NCBI GenBank assembly: GCA_033816765.1
Contig: CM066287.1
Location: 3,348,001 to 3,412,000, forward strand
Source of the DNA: Nothopassalora personata
Lineage: Eukaryota > Ascomycota > Dothideomycetes > Mycosphaerellales > Mycosphaerellaceae
Length of the DNA stretch: 64,000 nt
Reading direction: 5' to 3'
Under the pieces are notes generated by a model. The model searched no databases. It had not been told where the DNA came from and saw only the letters and a program-made list of their open reading frames with translations. Position numbers and translations under genes: made by a program. Below are positions 33,701 through 40,210 of this stretch, in pieces. Every line of letters starts with the position of its first letter. Within the stretch, counting starts at the first letter, position 1.

Positions 33701-35410
33701 CAGCACGGCTCCAAAGACATAGTCGATGCTTTTCCATGTACCGCGTTCCAGACAGCATCGATCGTTCAAGGACAAAAGCGGCACAAGGCATTCTACTCTT
33801 GGTTCGTGGTCCATATTGTAGGCTCTCTAAATGGACAGAGACTGCGCAGCACGTGCGAACAGCTTCTCCGCAGGCATCCAGTACTACGCAGCAGCTTCGA
33901 GGCCGTTGATGGAATGCTCGTGCAACAGGTCTACGATGCTGCGGTAGTGACAGCGAACGTGCAGCGCCTGGCTCCATCCACGTCCGCTGATGCTTTTGTG
34001 AAGTTGCTCGACCAAGATGTACCATCGCCAGTCTCGATGGGAAACATTCTGACGAGGTACAGGCTGTCAGCGACACAAATCGGCGGCGTTCCTGGAAACC
34101 TCCTGGCCATTGGGCTTTCACACGCTCAGTACGATGGTTTTTGCTGGAACGTCATCACACATGACTTGCAGCGGGCATATCTCATCGATCTGGACGCAAC
34201 GAGTGTGCTGCCACCCTTTTCCCGTGTGATTGATCGGATTGTGAAAAGCCGCAAAGATCCGTCTGTTGCAAGGTTTTGGGCCGAGCTGATGAAGAGCTCG
34301 TCAATGACAACTCTTGTGCCACAGGAAGACGCGCCGGCGGCCCCTCGAGTGCTGCGGGATCGTCAAGTTGCGGTGTTGCCTACATTCTCGCCAATGCCGA
34401 GAGGCTTCACTTTTGCAACCGTAATCAAAGCTGCGTGGGCTTTGGTGCTGGCTCAAGTCCTTGACATCGACGACGTGGTCTTTGGATCCTTGGTTTTCGG
34501 ACGCGATCCACAGATCGAAGGAATCGGTGAAGTGGTGGGCGCATGCCTGAACATTGTGCCCAATCGTGCGAGGTTTGGAGCAAACATGCACACGCTCTCT
34601 GATCTCCTGCTCGCGATCCGCAAACAGCAAGTGGACATTGTGCCGTTTGAAGCAACGTCTCTCGCAGAAATTTCGAAATGCGCAGGGTGGAAGCCGTGGA
34701 CGCGCTTCGGGAGTGTTGTGCAGCATCAGAATTTTGAAGATACCGGGCTGACAGGTGCGGCTTCTACCAGGGCCACACCGAGCGAGACTGCATGGTCATT
34801 CGAGGGGAGCGCAACCTACAGCCTGTGCGACGACGTTGTCGACTGTTGGATTACAAGTGTGCCGAAGCTCACGGAAATCCAGGTTCAATTCCAGTACAAC
34901 AGCGACTGGATGCCTGATGACTGTGCCGCCAAATTGCTGAGCGCGCTCTGCACAACTATTCGCGCCATGTACCAGGAAGGGCCGTCGATATCAATGGAGC
35001 GTCTGAAGACTGCAGTGCTAGACCAACGCTGTGGATCGCTCAGGCGCCTGCGAGCGCAACTCGCAGCTGTGGCCCGATCGCTTAGTCGTCCAAGTGTCTG
35101 GCTTTCGTGCGAATGGTCGGCGAACAAAGAATATTTGTCCACTGTCAAAGTCTTACACGACTTGTGGGCGAAGGTGTTGCCGAAGACGCATACCTGGGAC
35201 GGCAGTGAAGAGGCATCTTGGTTCGACATCGGAGGCGACTCTGTTCGTGCACTGCAGCTCGCTGCTGCATGCCACCGAGCACGTGTCACTTTGTCACTGC
35301 AGGACATCTTCGACTTTCCCTCCCTAAAACTCCAGGCAGCACATCTGTGTGGTATGCTGCAACGTGATAATGGAGTTCCGCGGCCTCCTACACTGCTTTA
35401 CGAACCATAG
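19958..35410 (+). CDS. Nonribosomal peptide synthetase, A-T-(C-T)3-C-A-T-C-A-T-CT-T
   Basis: One uninterrupted 15,453-nt frame of 5150 residues starting at ATG 19958. Domains by core motif, with approximate residues: A1 (1-530, FTSGTTGTPKGV at 148), T1 (TGLDSIG, 564), C1 (HHCLIDG, 759), T2 (AGGDSLS, 1118), C2 (HHILYDQ, 1326), T3 (LGGDSVA, 1673), C3 (HHSVSDG, 1882), T4 (LGGDSIS, 2249), C4 (HHATYDA, 2457), A2 (FTSGSTGRPKGV, 2928), T5 (QGGDSVS, 3379), C5 (HHSIYDA, 3585), A3 (YTSGSTGKPKGV, 4066), T6 (LGADSLA, 4509), C6 (SHAQYDG, 4720) and T7 (IGGDSVR, 5091). All seven carriers keep the phosphopantetheine Ser. Three C-T units lack A domains, so A1 (or another A) must charge several carriers. C6 has the SHxxxDG form of fungal terminal condensation domains, which suggests cyclising release. 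No TE, reductase or epimerase domain is seen. The product is unknown. Confidence 0.95.
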   Translation: MLLHQIFEHQAARSPTETAIDNGTKTISYGELNNSSNTLAAYIESRWGNRSGVIALCLEKEPLLISVVLAVLKAGYAWVPLQIDAPRSRLQKILEVAKPVCIFAVASTFTKVDGLGDVIRLDDPVVAEAPALARGSSGNTQPSDLCHILFTSGTTGTPKGVMIAHQAVVNNVQVLVKIVGMDHNTRTLQFAPYTFDIFGLDLFMTFAVGGCLILGEMENMMSDLTGFSNHRRVSYAQLTPTIISQLHPERATTLQTLVSSGEPLTTDIIRAWAPRVAFFNAYGPTETIVCTVQRITPCSPPEPRAIGGSVPGADVILVQPDGTSNVEVEAVGEICVAGIQVFRGYLGDHDSSPFFLRSGQVFYRTGDLGVLNIMPNGSTTICLLGRRDRQDKIHGVRINLEEVDGLLRSNGAIEYCVTLIPKAGPAAKRLTAVLSVKSRDGWEQQPTQLEELKLLQPRVSTHHGLLEATRSSIAQELPPQALPSSWFVIDRFPLTTSGKIDQSRIRTWVEAMDTETYSRYIRSWSVGVDNHDGPGELEHHLKRLLSRATGLPASDVDLHVPLMQTGLDSIGIYKLVSIARSEGLHLTVQQILRAGSIGKLVGSLNKVGPSEITRKPGRAFDLIQCSKGVKSLIDSAAKQCGTSVDDIQDVYPCTPTQAGIMALAARHEESYICKMTFELSEKTDTMRLLQAWELLRHNRPILRTRLIYGPDAVELYSAVISTSACCHSKDIGAPMTFGDDLCRVRVSHTPTQRLFELEIHHCLIDGWTKELLILDLKRLYDRKQCHLVNVPTHRDFVAYRATSQEDHHVSFWASYLSDCQHTALVSSFPDRFNRPVPQHRLVTHSAPDLSISLMVRKHNVKATTIIHLAWALTLAKSTNTYDVLFGATLSGRDTAMEGIENVMGPTITTVPVRLRLQQTLPVSELLQQHHRASVDVIAHQHYGLQNIAKIGPDGERACYFDSLLIIQPPNTLNDEVHELMTERETSGGETLRTYPLSLEIVLGRSEGITIRAHYDEMLIDAASLGHVLEVFKASLSYIYSSDVKSSIDDWMLLDVAGSADPRFIPRSKTAEQGLPEDVQRSKQTTHHESEAMLHLKTAWSDILGVRTVFRSSDHFFKAGGDSLSCIRLALACRRRGWRISVAQIYENPTLEAMAAVMTISHEEDLSGSRAVRSPQVEKPHAFSLLEDSDVKEILHEVAIVCRIQPDDIEDLMPSTPFQQGLAAIDLQLRGAYMAKWVFELPLSTDLVRFKRAVERVIEANPVLRTTFAHTSLGTLQAVLAPETWRKRPPIDASSEPHRELEGNLHLLHYAVHSDLRQDTITFELAIHHILYDQWVMQCVLDDIAFNYEHPGGERPGRLPYAKFVEHLVRSAKDATDSVDFWRQELAGAEVMDVQLPHHPAASHKTDAVVECRESSASLRALCKSLAVTPAAIGATCLALLLSRHCKSSDVTFGLTFSGRNIAGLEDVFGPTISTVPLRTQMLPNQSDASLIQSVQSKIRALEEHQHIGLQQITKAGGRGPINACDFRVILVLQEERISYPAGSDSLQMTIREDKTFMSLNYDLVFILITSKCTDHMRFRLEYCSDVVSKEKARDLLDLMVEMERRLTLTEHSPSFENSVSQDPKQGKMTKTPEPVPVPPSDDADIRDAVKELWAKVLGVPAQDIKGTDTMTRLGGDSVALIRFVSAARKAGIAVKKGSHITPRMTLSEMSAAIAQALPDAPPREGFAPAPFSLMQGMPMEDCIKDAANKCNVPRNAIVDVFPCTPLQEGFMASSSLEPGAYFLQNCYCILTEVHVARLRSAIEEVSRSEPLLRTRIFINARHEVVQAVVNESGPSFSVDDGHRTLDQFLQHDRERVFDYGSPLTRFSLVIDARLQHYLVISQHHSVSDGWSLQLTLQALRSAYAGAVIKNSSSLQQSMPEFVRFVKSVQESREAAKFWRDYLAGAEETNFPVKAHKGIFNAQSWSKYTCSCPETSIASLPVVLEAAWGLVINRHSNHQDVTFGVVRSGRMAPLAGIEGMIGPTIATVPRRLKLDHNMRVCEFLAALQAKSDAATPFEQYGLSRIASLGASARRACNFQTMLVVQPKIQAAEDSTADEIMLEPVNIETMSGTHAMIVDCEPCANGELVIQVNFDYASVPADLVQKVINDFVLAIAQLSSMPSLTLGDVTSRDAETEGLLVPSDTVNGVRRDSPHEHWPSPALLAAQKISRTGSSQRSVPEDNSTILKNMWADVLEMDATDISTDDDFLMLGGDSISAIKLASRALAQGLTLPARSILQQPGFMAMLGIVTEAESAATTSKNVSRPEDGDTADWLSQIRKSYELLEEIETVFPCTPFQTNVMALTMHDSGLYTATETFRLSKSTNVARFQEAWNTVYQRHELLRSRVFQIVDGRGDMKLVQAIMKIGSCPWEVSYSELPVREQQDSNRTVIESTPFGKPLARFRLIETPEAVTYFQLIRHHATYDAFSTKMIWEDLQCAYNGGVVPPRLSFQVYVDHVISADTEMALDFWQKALDGYTGEHFPGATQKRSPGTSPVVSTRLEASMPASAAASNFRFSTIARAAWMLTLMAIDRCPAEEYDISFGTVVSGRMDPLPGIADVAGPTISTVPFRLKFSADLKTGDYLEAVHSLDGAMSGFEYIGLREIGRLSPTAKAACQFNNLLVIQTPEGQWSDDIALCQEVGTDTMDASYPLVVECTPVVISGSTTVRLDLTAQEHSLLKEEAQAVLRVFIRMIQLLSLAKHRHEAVSALAKYATTHEDYKMMASFNDHQDDPQDYCLHDLAARNLRLMPSSIAVHAHDRDLTYSELDLTSAALANHLRKSCSLGQGSLVPLYFEKSSFMVIAMIGVMRAGAGYVPLDPAHPIARVKDIVAQCQAKLILVSPEQGKKGLAAACGVETLVVDSSLVRHACRSAGSGANHSCATPDDVAYVIFTSGSTGRPKGVVMQHKSVARSMLQYDRVFGLRKLSRFRTLQFSSYTFDVSVAEIFATLAFGGTVCVPREEDRMNDLPGVIRSMAIGVAFVTPTVAKLIQPEDVPDLEMLITAGEMLPSSLSSVWLAQGSTKLFNAYGPTETSVHCTAALVHENTPFRTIGFPFGGQLWIVDANDHDALLPVGCVGELVVSGGTMALEYLNNPEATAKAYIEDVAWLTNHSSRRIYKTGDLARYRSDGSIEFYGRRNNRQVKLRGFRIELDEIEAALHGLVGNKWFRDAAVERLMAGSTDSLVVFFLATSETTTSDAAHLLLPISDISPNLKRVIRSAIISLKGLLPQYSIPSLFLPIRYWPLTTAGKIDRNLLRRNVESLSNDELYDYRDLEDESSVEDDVVIAGEEPDQASSNCEALAVLEAAEEPVKTGAEMVISIWRKVFELGEDYIPRMDHDFFNQGGDSVSAISLVGHLHRQGIRMSVAEIYTARTLGNVIDLASASKADVKSSTPRASSQPSRFSLLPVSGAELDAAMRELSSELELSLDLIEDAYPCLPLQEGIMFLSERAPGAFHGRIRLLMPRRLDVQRLGAAMQALVERHAILRTRIVFHSTMGSVQVVLRASTDVVTNSHDEGEHDGESLCFGYGKPLWHHALVAHESRTFLELDCHHSIYDAWSLSLLSRDLAHLYRSAGTELGREISSFTEMVAHCTNAGNKSAALAFWEDYLRGGFISDFPNMSGHAHDKIRATEYRVRVLQLDLKGMTKAVPAAAILVAAWSLVVSNHSASNDVCFGLLLSGRNACIKGVEDMMAPTINTVPFRAALGCQATMTIGTMLDQVQAHMTKMIPHQFMSLDRLRKMLTDGQADFGSLLSIQSETGDGEGSEFGIHPVPTEGEHEPAIFGEPYPLFLEAKIDKITGTITLGAQYDPVILPTDQLHRILEQYETAIRMFADRSLGGTTLLQSPHLSDADRNLLQNLAGPTVERVDQCVHDLVEEIARSHPQHEAVEGSNSSLTYGELSRKSDSFAMHLEVMHGKIELGDSIAVWMETSPTAIAAIMTIMKLGGCYVPLDSRIPLSRAEYIIEDIRASIILVSQEKNDIAQRLAASLKSKGKTVQVVVVEQELAKMRICSAGLTKRIAVKASDLAYIIYTSGSTGKPKGVMMEHWALTSTVKEQARTYGFDMSTRMFGLANLGWDPSLLEIFAILSHGGCLCIPSDSERGGCQELVDSINAHQADQISTAPAVASLIDLRKTPGVQAISLGGEVLRNENIINASEANVRLFNIYGPSEACIDSIVHRGVVPGVSPHNIGKPMSSQVWIVHPDFPQKLMPPGCPGEIALSGPLARGYLNDEEKTARAFLHDCPFACPVYLTGDLARFSTDGSVHFLGRKDRQIKMNGQRVELGDIESAVKEIYINHNVVVDYFAVPPGSNRKMLVVFLCQTNSASLPSTRSAAIVPSAIPVVIERQLSPKSSEFQILQQRLKQALPRYMVPRVFVDVTHIPLSNADKVDRKLLQAAYHEWQADAKIARVNSDSGTLSACTDAVIAEPLQNGGGMLPHSSSPITIVEKALRTAWALAVGCDPNSISREDDIFDLGADSLATIKLTTYVRKAGYKLSIADVYSHPTLAQMVTLVRSSKDDNMAFNDRAINCPAPFSLLPAAIRDKMQHGSKDIVDAFPCTAFQTASIVQGQKRHKAFYSWFVVHIVGSLNGQRLRSTCEQLLRRHPVLRSSFEAVDGMLVQQVYDAAVVTANVQRLAPSTSADAFVKLLDQDVPSPVSMGNILTRYRLSATQIGGVPGNLLAIGLSHAQYDGFCWNVITHDLQRAYLIDLDATSVLPPFSRVIDRIVKSRKDPSVARFWAELMKSSSMTTLVPQEDAPAAPRVLRDRQVAVLPTFSPMPRGFTFATVIKAAWALVLAQVLDIDDVVFGSLVFGRDPQIEGIGEVVGACLNIVPNRARFGANMHTLSDLLLAIRKQQVDIVPFEATSLAEISKCAGWKPWTRFGSVVQHQNFEDTGLTGAASTRATPSETAWSFEGSATYSLCDDVVDCWITSVPKLTEIQVQFQYNSDWMPDDCAAKLLSALCTTIRAMYQEGPSISMERLKTAVLDQRCGSLRRLRAQLAAVARSLSRPSVWLSCEWSANKEYLSTVKVLHDLWAKVLPKTHTWDGSEEASWFDIGGDSVRALQLAAACHRARVTLSLQDIFDFPSLKLQAAHLCGMLQRDNGVPRPPTLLYEP
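21830..28240 (+). other. NRPS tandem block C1-T2-C2-T3-C3-T4-C4 without adenylation domains
   Basis: About 6.4 kb of alternating condensation and carrier domains. The gaps between each C and the next T are short linkers, too small for an A domain of about 500 residues. The units differ clearly in sequence (HHCLIDG, HHILYDQ, HHSVSDG, HHATYDA), so this is not a recent identical tandem duplication. Comparable A-T-C-T-C-T-C layouts are known from basidiomycete siderophore synthetases, and T-C repeats from ferrichrome-type synthetases. Confidence 0.8.
28260..30210 (+). other. NRPS A2-T5 elongation segment
   Basis: A complete A domain (FTSGSTGRPKGV, FDVSVAEIF, NAYGPTETSVHC, YKTGDLARY, TTAGKIDRN) and a carrier. 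The by-eye pocket reads roughly D-V-A-F-I-A-A-V-H-K. No confident substrate. An acidic linker (around residues 3310-3340) separates A2 from T5. Confidence 0.7.
30290..33600 (+). other. NRPS C5-A3-T6 elongation module
   Basis: A canonical C-A-T module. A3 departs from the usual A4 motif: GWDPSLLEIF replaces the common YTFDxSxxEIF, and NIYGPSEACID replaces NAYGPTE. The by-eye pocket is roughly D-P-L-S-I-L-I-I-D-K. C5 has HHSIYDA. Confidence 0.7.
33650..35370 (+). other. NRPS terminal CT-like domain and C-terminal carrier T7
   Basis: C6 carries SHAQYDG in place of HHxxxDG, the hallmark of fungal terminal condensation (CT) domains that release by macrocyclisation. It is followed, unusually, by one more carrier (IGGDSVR) that ends about 40 residues before the stop. 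Confidence 0.7.
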
Positions 35411-35658
35411 CACGTGATCGGTACATCTGGCGCCCGGAATTGATGCGTTATGGGTGTTGATTGGTATGAAGATTGTGCTCATAGAGGGTGATTCAAAAGT
35501 AGATGGTATATATATTGTTTAGAACCAAAGCGGAGAGACTGTAGGTGACTAATCAAAGTCACCTGACTCTTGGCGGCTGCTGCCTCAGGTTCAAAAGGCA
35601 ATTCCTGTACAATAGCAAAGTACACGCAATCGCCTCACCTCTGTGCCCACCCCGAAGC

Positions 35659-36209
35659 ATGCAGGTCTTGCTCGAGACGTCCATGGGCGCCGTCATCGTC
35701 GAGCTGTATACAGATCACGCTCCCAAATCATGCCAAAATTTCAGCACGCTGGTTAGTAGGTCCTATTACAACGGAACCATCTTTCACCGCGTGATCCCCG
35801 ACTTCATGATCCAAGGTGTGTACACGATCGGGCCTCAGGCCTCGGTAGGTCGTCCGGATAACAGCCATACTGACTGTCGCCAGGCGGAGATCCCACCGGC
35901 ACGGGACGCGGCGGCGCATCCATCTACGGTGACAAGTTCGAGGATGAAATCCGCAGCGACCTCAAGCACACTGGAGCGGGCATACTCAGCATGGCCAACA
36001 GCGGACCCAACACGAACGGATCGCAATTCTTCATTACGCTGGCGCCGACTCCCTGGCTCGACGGCAAGCACACCATCTTCGGCAGAGTGAAGAGCGGCAT
36101 GAGGGTCGTCCAAAGAATGGGACTGGTGAAAACAGGCGCTGAAGACAGACCGGAGGAGGAGGTCAAGATAGTCAGCGCGAGAATACTTCAGGGTGATGAC
36201 ACCGCCTAG
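35659..36209 (+). CDS. Cyclophilin-type peptidyl-prolyl cis-trans isomerase (PPIL1-like)
   Basis: Two exons (35659-35815 and 35884-36209, intron 68 nt) give 160 residues, the normal size of a single-domain PPIL1-type cyclophilin. The core is intact: [19 protein letters not shown] with the catalytic Arg, [20 protein letters not shown] with the Gln-Phe pair, and [12 protein letters not shown] with the active-site Trp and His. The start is the ATG at 35659, matching the family start [10 protein letters not shown]; the frame extends 5' but without homology. The enzyme isomerises Xaa-Pro bonds, and this subtype is usually nuclear and spliceosome-associated. It lies 249 bp after the NRPS on the same strand and most likely marks the right border of the cluster, though a cyclophilin could in principle be a resistance gene for a cyclic peptide. 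Confidence 0.93.
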
Positions 36210-36310
36210 GTCACGACACTGCGAGAGACTGCTTGGCATACGCTAGTACGGCATATATGCTATGGTCCGCAGTGTAGTAACCTCCACCCTCCCCCGGGCG
36301 GCGCGGGCGA

Positions 36311-38143
36311 TCATGAGAGAGGACCATTTGGGTGGAGCAGGACCTTCGAGTATCCATCGACACGCTTGTCGAACTTCTCATACGCCATGGGTGCATCGTC
36401 CAAGTCTAGCTCGTGTGTGACGACGAACGATGGCTTCGCCCTCCCAGAGATGATCAAGTCTCTCAGGTAACGGTTGTACGCCTTGACATTGCACTGACCG
36501 GTCGATAAGGAAAGTCCTTTCTCGAAGAGTTTGCCGAATGACAATAATATCTGGCCTTTTCCAGACTGCGAGTCGGGAGCACCTGGATCAGATGGAACAT
36601 ACAAACCTGGGATGCCAAGACCACCTGTCGGTGTCAGTGTATTTCTACAACAGTTGGGACAGACGGGCAACCAGCGGGTCCCTTGAGACTCGCCTTCTGC
36701 ACCTATATCACTTACCACAAGGTCTGGTCACCATGATGAGCTGGTCGAGGACGATATTTGGCTGTTCTTTGCTGCCTTCCTTGTCAACAGCCTGGTAACC
36801 GACGGCATCCACAGCGCGATCGACCTGCAAGTCGAGGACAATGTCAGTCTCTTCCGTGATGCCAAAGACAATCGTCGTCAGTTCACGTACCATGTCACCA
36901 TTCTTCTCGATGATCTGCTTGACTGGGTCGCCGTCTCTGAAGTTTATCGGGGTGCATCCGATCTTGGCGGCCTGGTCCAGTCGCTCCTTGACCTGATCGA
37001 CCACGAAAACCCGCGAGGCGCCGCGAATAACGGCCGAGTATGCAGCCATCAGACCCACGGGCCCAGCTCCGAAAATGGCAACGGACTCGCCAGGCTTGAA
37101 TCCCGAAAGTACGAGGCCGTGCCAGCCTACCGAGCAGATTAGTGTCAGCCACACTCGGGAAACACATATCGTTGCTTGGGCAATGGTGAGAGCAATGGAC
37201 CGGGGCGCGTCGTGCAATGCGGGTCTCGACTCCCCATCATTGTCTCAGCCACTACTCATTAGCTGAGCTCCTTGTTACCTGTTGGGAATATATCGGCCAG
37301 CAGTGCAAAGTCCGCCTCGTGCTCTGTGCCGGGCGGCAGCTTCAACCCATTGAAATCTGCATATGGTACACGGAGATATTGCGCCTGGCCACCTTGGTAC
37401 GGGCCCTTCCTTGTGTTAGCGTATACTTATTGCGATTCAGGACGTACGAGCAACCAGCATGCCACCGCGTGACACACAATCAGCATGTCTGGTGACGCGA
37501 TAGGTATACTCAGGACCACTCACCATGGCAACGTAGCCGTAGGCTCCTCCCTAAACAGAAGGGTGTCAGCCATATCGAACACCCCACGGGAGTGTTCCAG
37601 CAACTGCCATCGAGATAGTACGCCACTTACGGCGAAGCCTGGGTTGACGCCAGTACAGAAGGCAGTCTTCCCTTCCTCGCAGTTCCTGCAACGGCCATCT
37701 GCCACGTTGAACGGAAGTACGATGCGATCTCCCTTCTTCAGCACTTTCCAGGATATCAGCTATTCGTCCAGTCGCTCGTCGCAGAAGCTCTCCGGCTGCC
37801 AGACTTACGGGTGACTCCCGAACCAACTTCCTCGATGACCCCAAGATTCTCATGGCCGAAGACGAGACCCGGTTCCGCTGCTGTTCTGCCTTCGTACATG
37901 TGAAGGTCACTTCCGCAGATGCACGTTGTTGTGACCTTGATGATAGCCTGTGGTCGTCTCAGTAAGTATCGATGTATGTTGGAGGGCTGGCGGTGGTTCT
38001 TTACATCATCTGGATGCTGGATCTTCGGCCGATCGATCTCTTTCACACTGGTCGCTTGTGAGCAATGCCTACGCCTCCCGGGTTCGAAGGACCAACCTGA
38101 CTTTGAAAGGTCCATCGTAATGGAGTGCCTTCATTTTAGACAT
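36311..38143 (-). CDS. Zinc-dependent alcohol dehydrogenase (formaldehyde-dehydrogenase-like MDR)
   Basis: Eight exons (38143-38097, 38047-38005, 37947-37809, 37743-37631, 37550-37524, 37405-37279, 37126-36716, 36624-36311) give 406 residues in frame. Catalytic-zinc ligands are seen in CICGSDLHMYEG (Cys) and FGHENLG (His-Glu). A structural-zinc cysteine cluster appears in GRCRNCEEGKTAFC with the expected spacing but with the first Cys not obvious. The NAD-binding Rossmann motif is VAIFGAGPVGLMAAYSA, followed by VDQVKERL. The product resembles bacterial and fungal glutathione-independent formaldehyde dehydrogenase/threonine-dehydrogenase-like MDR enzymes. It should oxidise an alcohol or aldehyde with NAD in the cytosol. 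It is convergent with the cyclophilin (101 bp between stops). A run of ten G lies just upstream of the start. A second in-frame ATG (38134) is possible. A role in the NRPS pathway is unproven. Confidence 0.88.
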
Positions 38144-38810
38144 ATTGGGGGGGGGGCACGTTATTTGAGTCGATCGTTACGTGGAATGCTCACAGTATAG
38201 TCGCGGAAATGTAGATGCGTCTGAAGAATTGACAGTTCGAAGTCGAGGTAGAAAGAACAACGACTTTCCTCGACTCATGAAGAACGAGACCTCTTATGCG
38301 GTCTCTCACGATTGACCTCATGCGGGGTTGCATGGAGCTCGCGCTGAGAGCTGGGCTCGACGCGCAGACGCAAGGCCATGCGTTGCGGGGTGACGGCTGC
38401 TAGACTGGAGAGCAGCACGTCAGCCAGTTGGTGAAGCGCAAGAGTTCGACCCGGTAGTTCTCTCGCACTGCTCCATGGTGCGGGCTCGCTAGCAAAGCAC
38501 CGGAACGGGATCGGAGTGTAGCTACTGGCGCTGCATGCTTGCTCGCTCGCTCTTATCCGACTTTGGGCTTGATATGCTGCGAATGTCGAGCCTAGATCGT
38601 GCCGGTCCTGCACAAATCTGCCCCAGCCAGCTTCATTCACTTCTGGTACAACATAGGCGTCCCCGCCTTAGAGAATGAAAGGTATCACGAGAACTTGCGA
38701 CGTCAATTATAGTATGCCGCGACTAAGAACATTCAAGGTAGGTCCGCTTTCGCCCATCCCCGGCTGAGACAGCATGGTCACATGGATTCGTATGGAGAAA
38801 TCTCCTGGAC
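38144..38810. other. Divergent intergenic region, no gene seen
   Basis: 667 bp between the dehydrogenase start and the esterase start. It contains the G10 run (38147-38156). A 121-codon minus frame (38275-38640) has no recognisable features. It presumably holds both promoters. Confidence 0.5.
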
Positions 38811-39881
38811 ATGCCTTTCACATTACATCCCACAGTCGGCGCCAGCCTCGGGGCTCTTATGGGCCCCAACCCTCCGGCGCCACTACCAGTAAGAATTGAC
38901 AGGAGTCCATATCATCGACTGACCAACACGCCATAGGTCGGTGACGTGGAGAACCGCCGCAAGCAGCTCAGCGGCCTTTTCTCCATCTTGAGCCAAACCC
39001 AGCCCGCAGTCTCCGACGTGGAGTCGAAAGAATTCCACGTGAAAGCCGACGACGGCCATCATCTACTACTGCGCTGGTTCACCAAGACTGGCGCTCCTCC
39101 CGCAGGGTCCGCAGTCCTCTACAGCCATGGAGGCGGATACATTGCCCTGCAGCTCGAGCATTACACTCAGTTCATCCGCCGCTACGTCTCGCGCACAGGA
39201 GTCCCGTTCCTAGCAGTCGAGTATCGTCTAGCACCGGAAGTGAAAGCGCCAGTCCCCGTCACCGACGCATACGCCGGGCTCTGCTGGCTCCATGATCATG
39301 CGGCGGAACTCGGCGTCGATCCGAAGAGGGTAGCGATCATGGGAGATTCCGCTGGTGGTGGCATAACAGCCTCGCTCGCGCACTATGTAAAGGAAAAGGG
39401 TGGTCCGCCCATCGCCAAGCAGATCCTCATCTACCCAATGCTCGATGATCGGAACTCTCAAGTCGATGAGCACATTGCGCCGTACCTCACGTGGAGCACC
39501 GACGACAATATAACGGGTAAGTTGGAATCGGGACGTTTTCGAACATCTCTAGTCGTGGCTGATCGATGTCGTTCTACCACAGGCTGGCAAGCACTCCTGG
39601 GAGACCGAATGGGCAAAGGCGATGTCCAGGTAATGGAAGCAGCCGGGCGTATGACATGGGCGGAGGCGCCAGGACTGCCGCCGGCATACATTGATGTTGG
39701 CGAGCTTGATTTGTTCCGTGACGAAGACCTCGAATATGCACGCAACCTCACCAAGGGCGGAGTCAGTGTCGAGCTGCATTTAGTTCCAGGCGTGCCACAC
39801 GCCTTTGAAGGACTTGCACCAGAAGCCGACGTCTCGCGATTCGTCATGCAAAAGAGAGAGGAGGCGATCAGCAGCGTGTGA
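38811..39881 (+). CDS. Alpha/beta hydrolase (hormone-sensitive-lipase-family esterase)
   Basis: Three exons (38811-38888, 38937-39516, 39583-39881) give 318 residues. The family signature is complete: YSHGGGY oxyanion motif (around 85), GDSAGGG nucleophile elbow (around 160), an acidic residue in VGELDLFRDE and the catalytic His in GVPHAFE. It hydrolyses short-chain esters or lactones, probably in the cytosol, since no signal peptide is seen. The start is the ATG at 38811, reached through a 48-nt intron; upstream ATGs are out of frame. It could hydrolyse an ester in a metabolite, but there is no direct link to the NRPS. Confidence 0.9.
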
Positions 39882-40210
39882 AGGGCATGAAATTGAAGAC
39901 AAATCAAGCAGCAATTTGCTGTCGGCACTACCGTACGCGTCTTACATACTAGATCAGGTCTACAACGACGACCGCCAATATGATTACAAGCCAGCTTGGA
40001 CAAGCCAAGTCCTGGATGGGTATATCTCGTTTCGCTGTCCCAAACGCCGCAACACCTTCGCTTACGTCCACATGGTTCCATCTCAATGCGACCAATACCT
40101 GACATCGAGCTCGTGATGAACGGCAACATATGCCTGCCAAATCCCAACGCCATGGCGTTGTCCCACAGTCTCGTAACAACTGACTTTACCAGCATGAAAC
40201 GGTGCCCCGA

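Noticed and set aside
19958..35410. NRPS as a ferrichrome-type siderophore synthetase
   Set aside because: The T-C repeats are reminiscent, but no ornithine N-monooxygenase, hydroxyornithine acyltransferase or siderophore-type MFS is in the window, and two ordinary modules follow the repeats. It remains possible but unsupported.
38070..38097. tRNA B-box-like GGTTCGAAGG
   Set aside because: It lies inside the first intron of the alcohol dehydrogenase and no cloverleaf or A box could be drawn around it.
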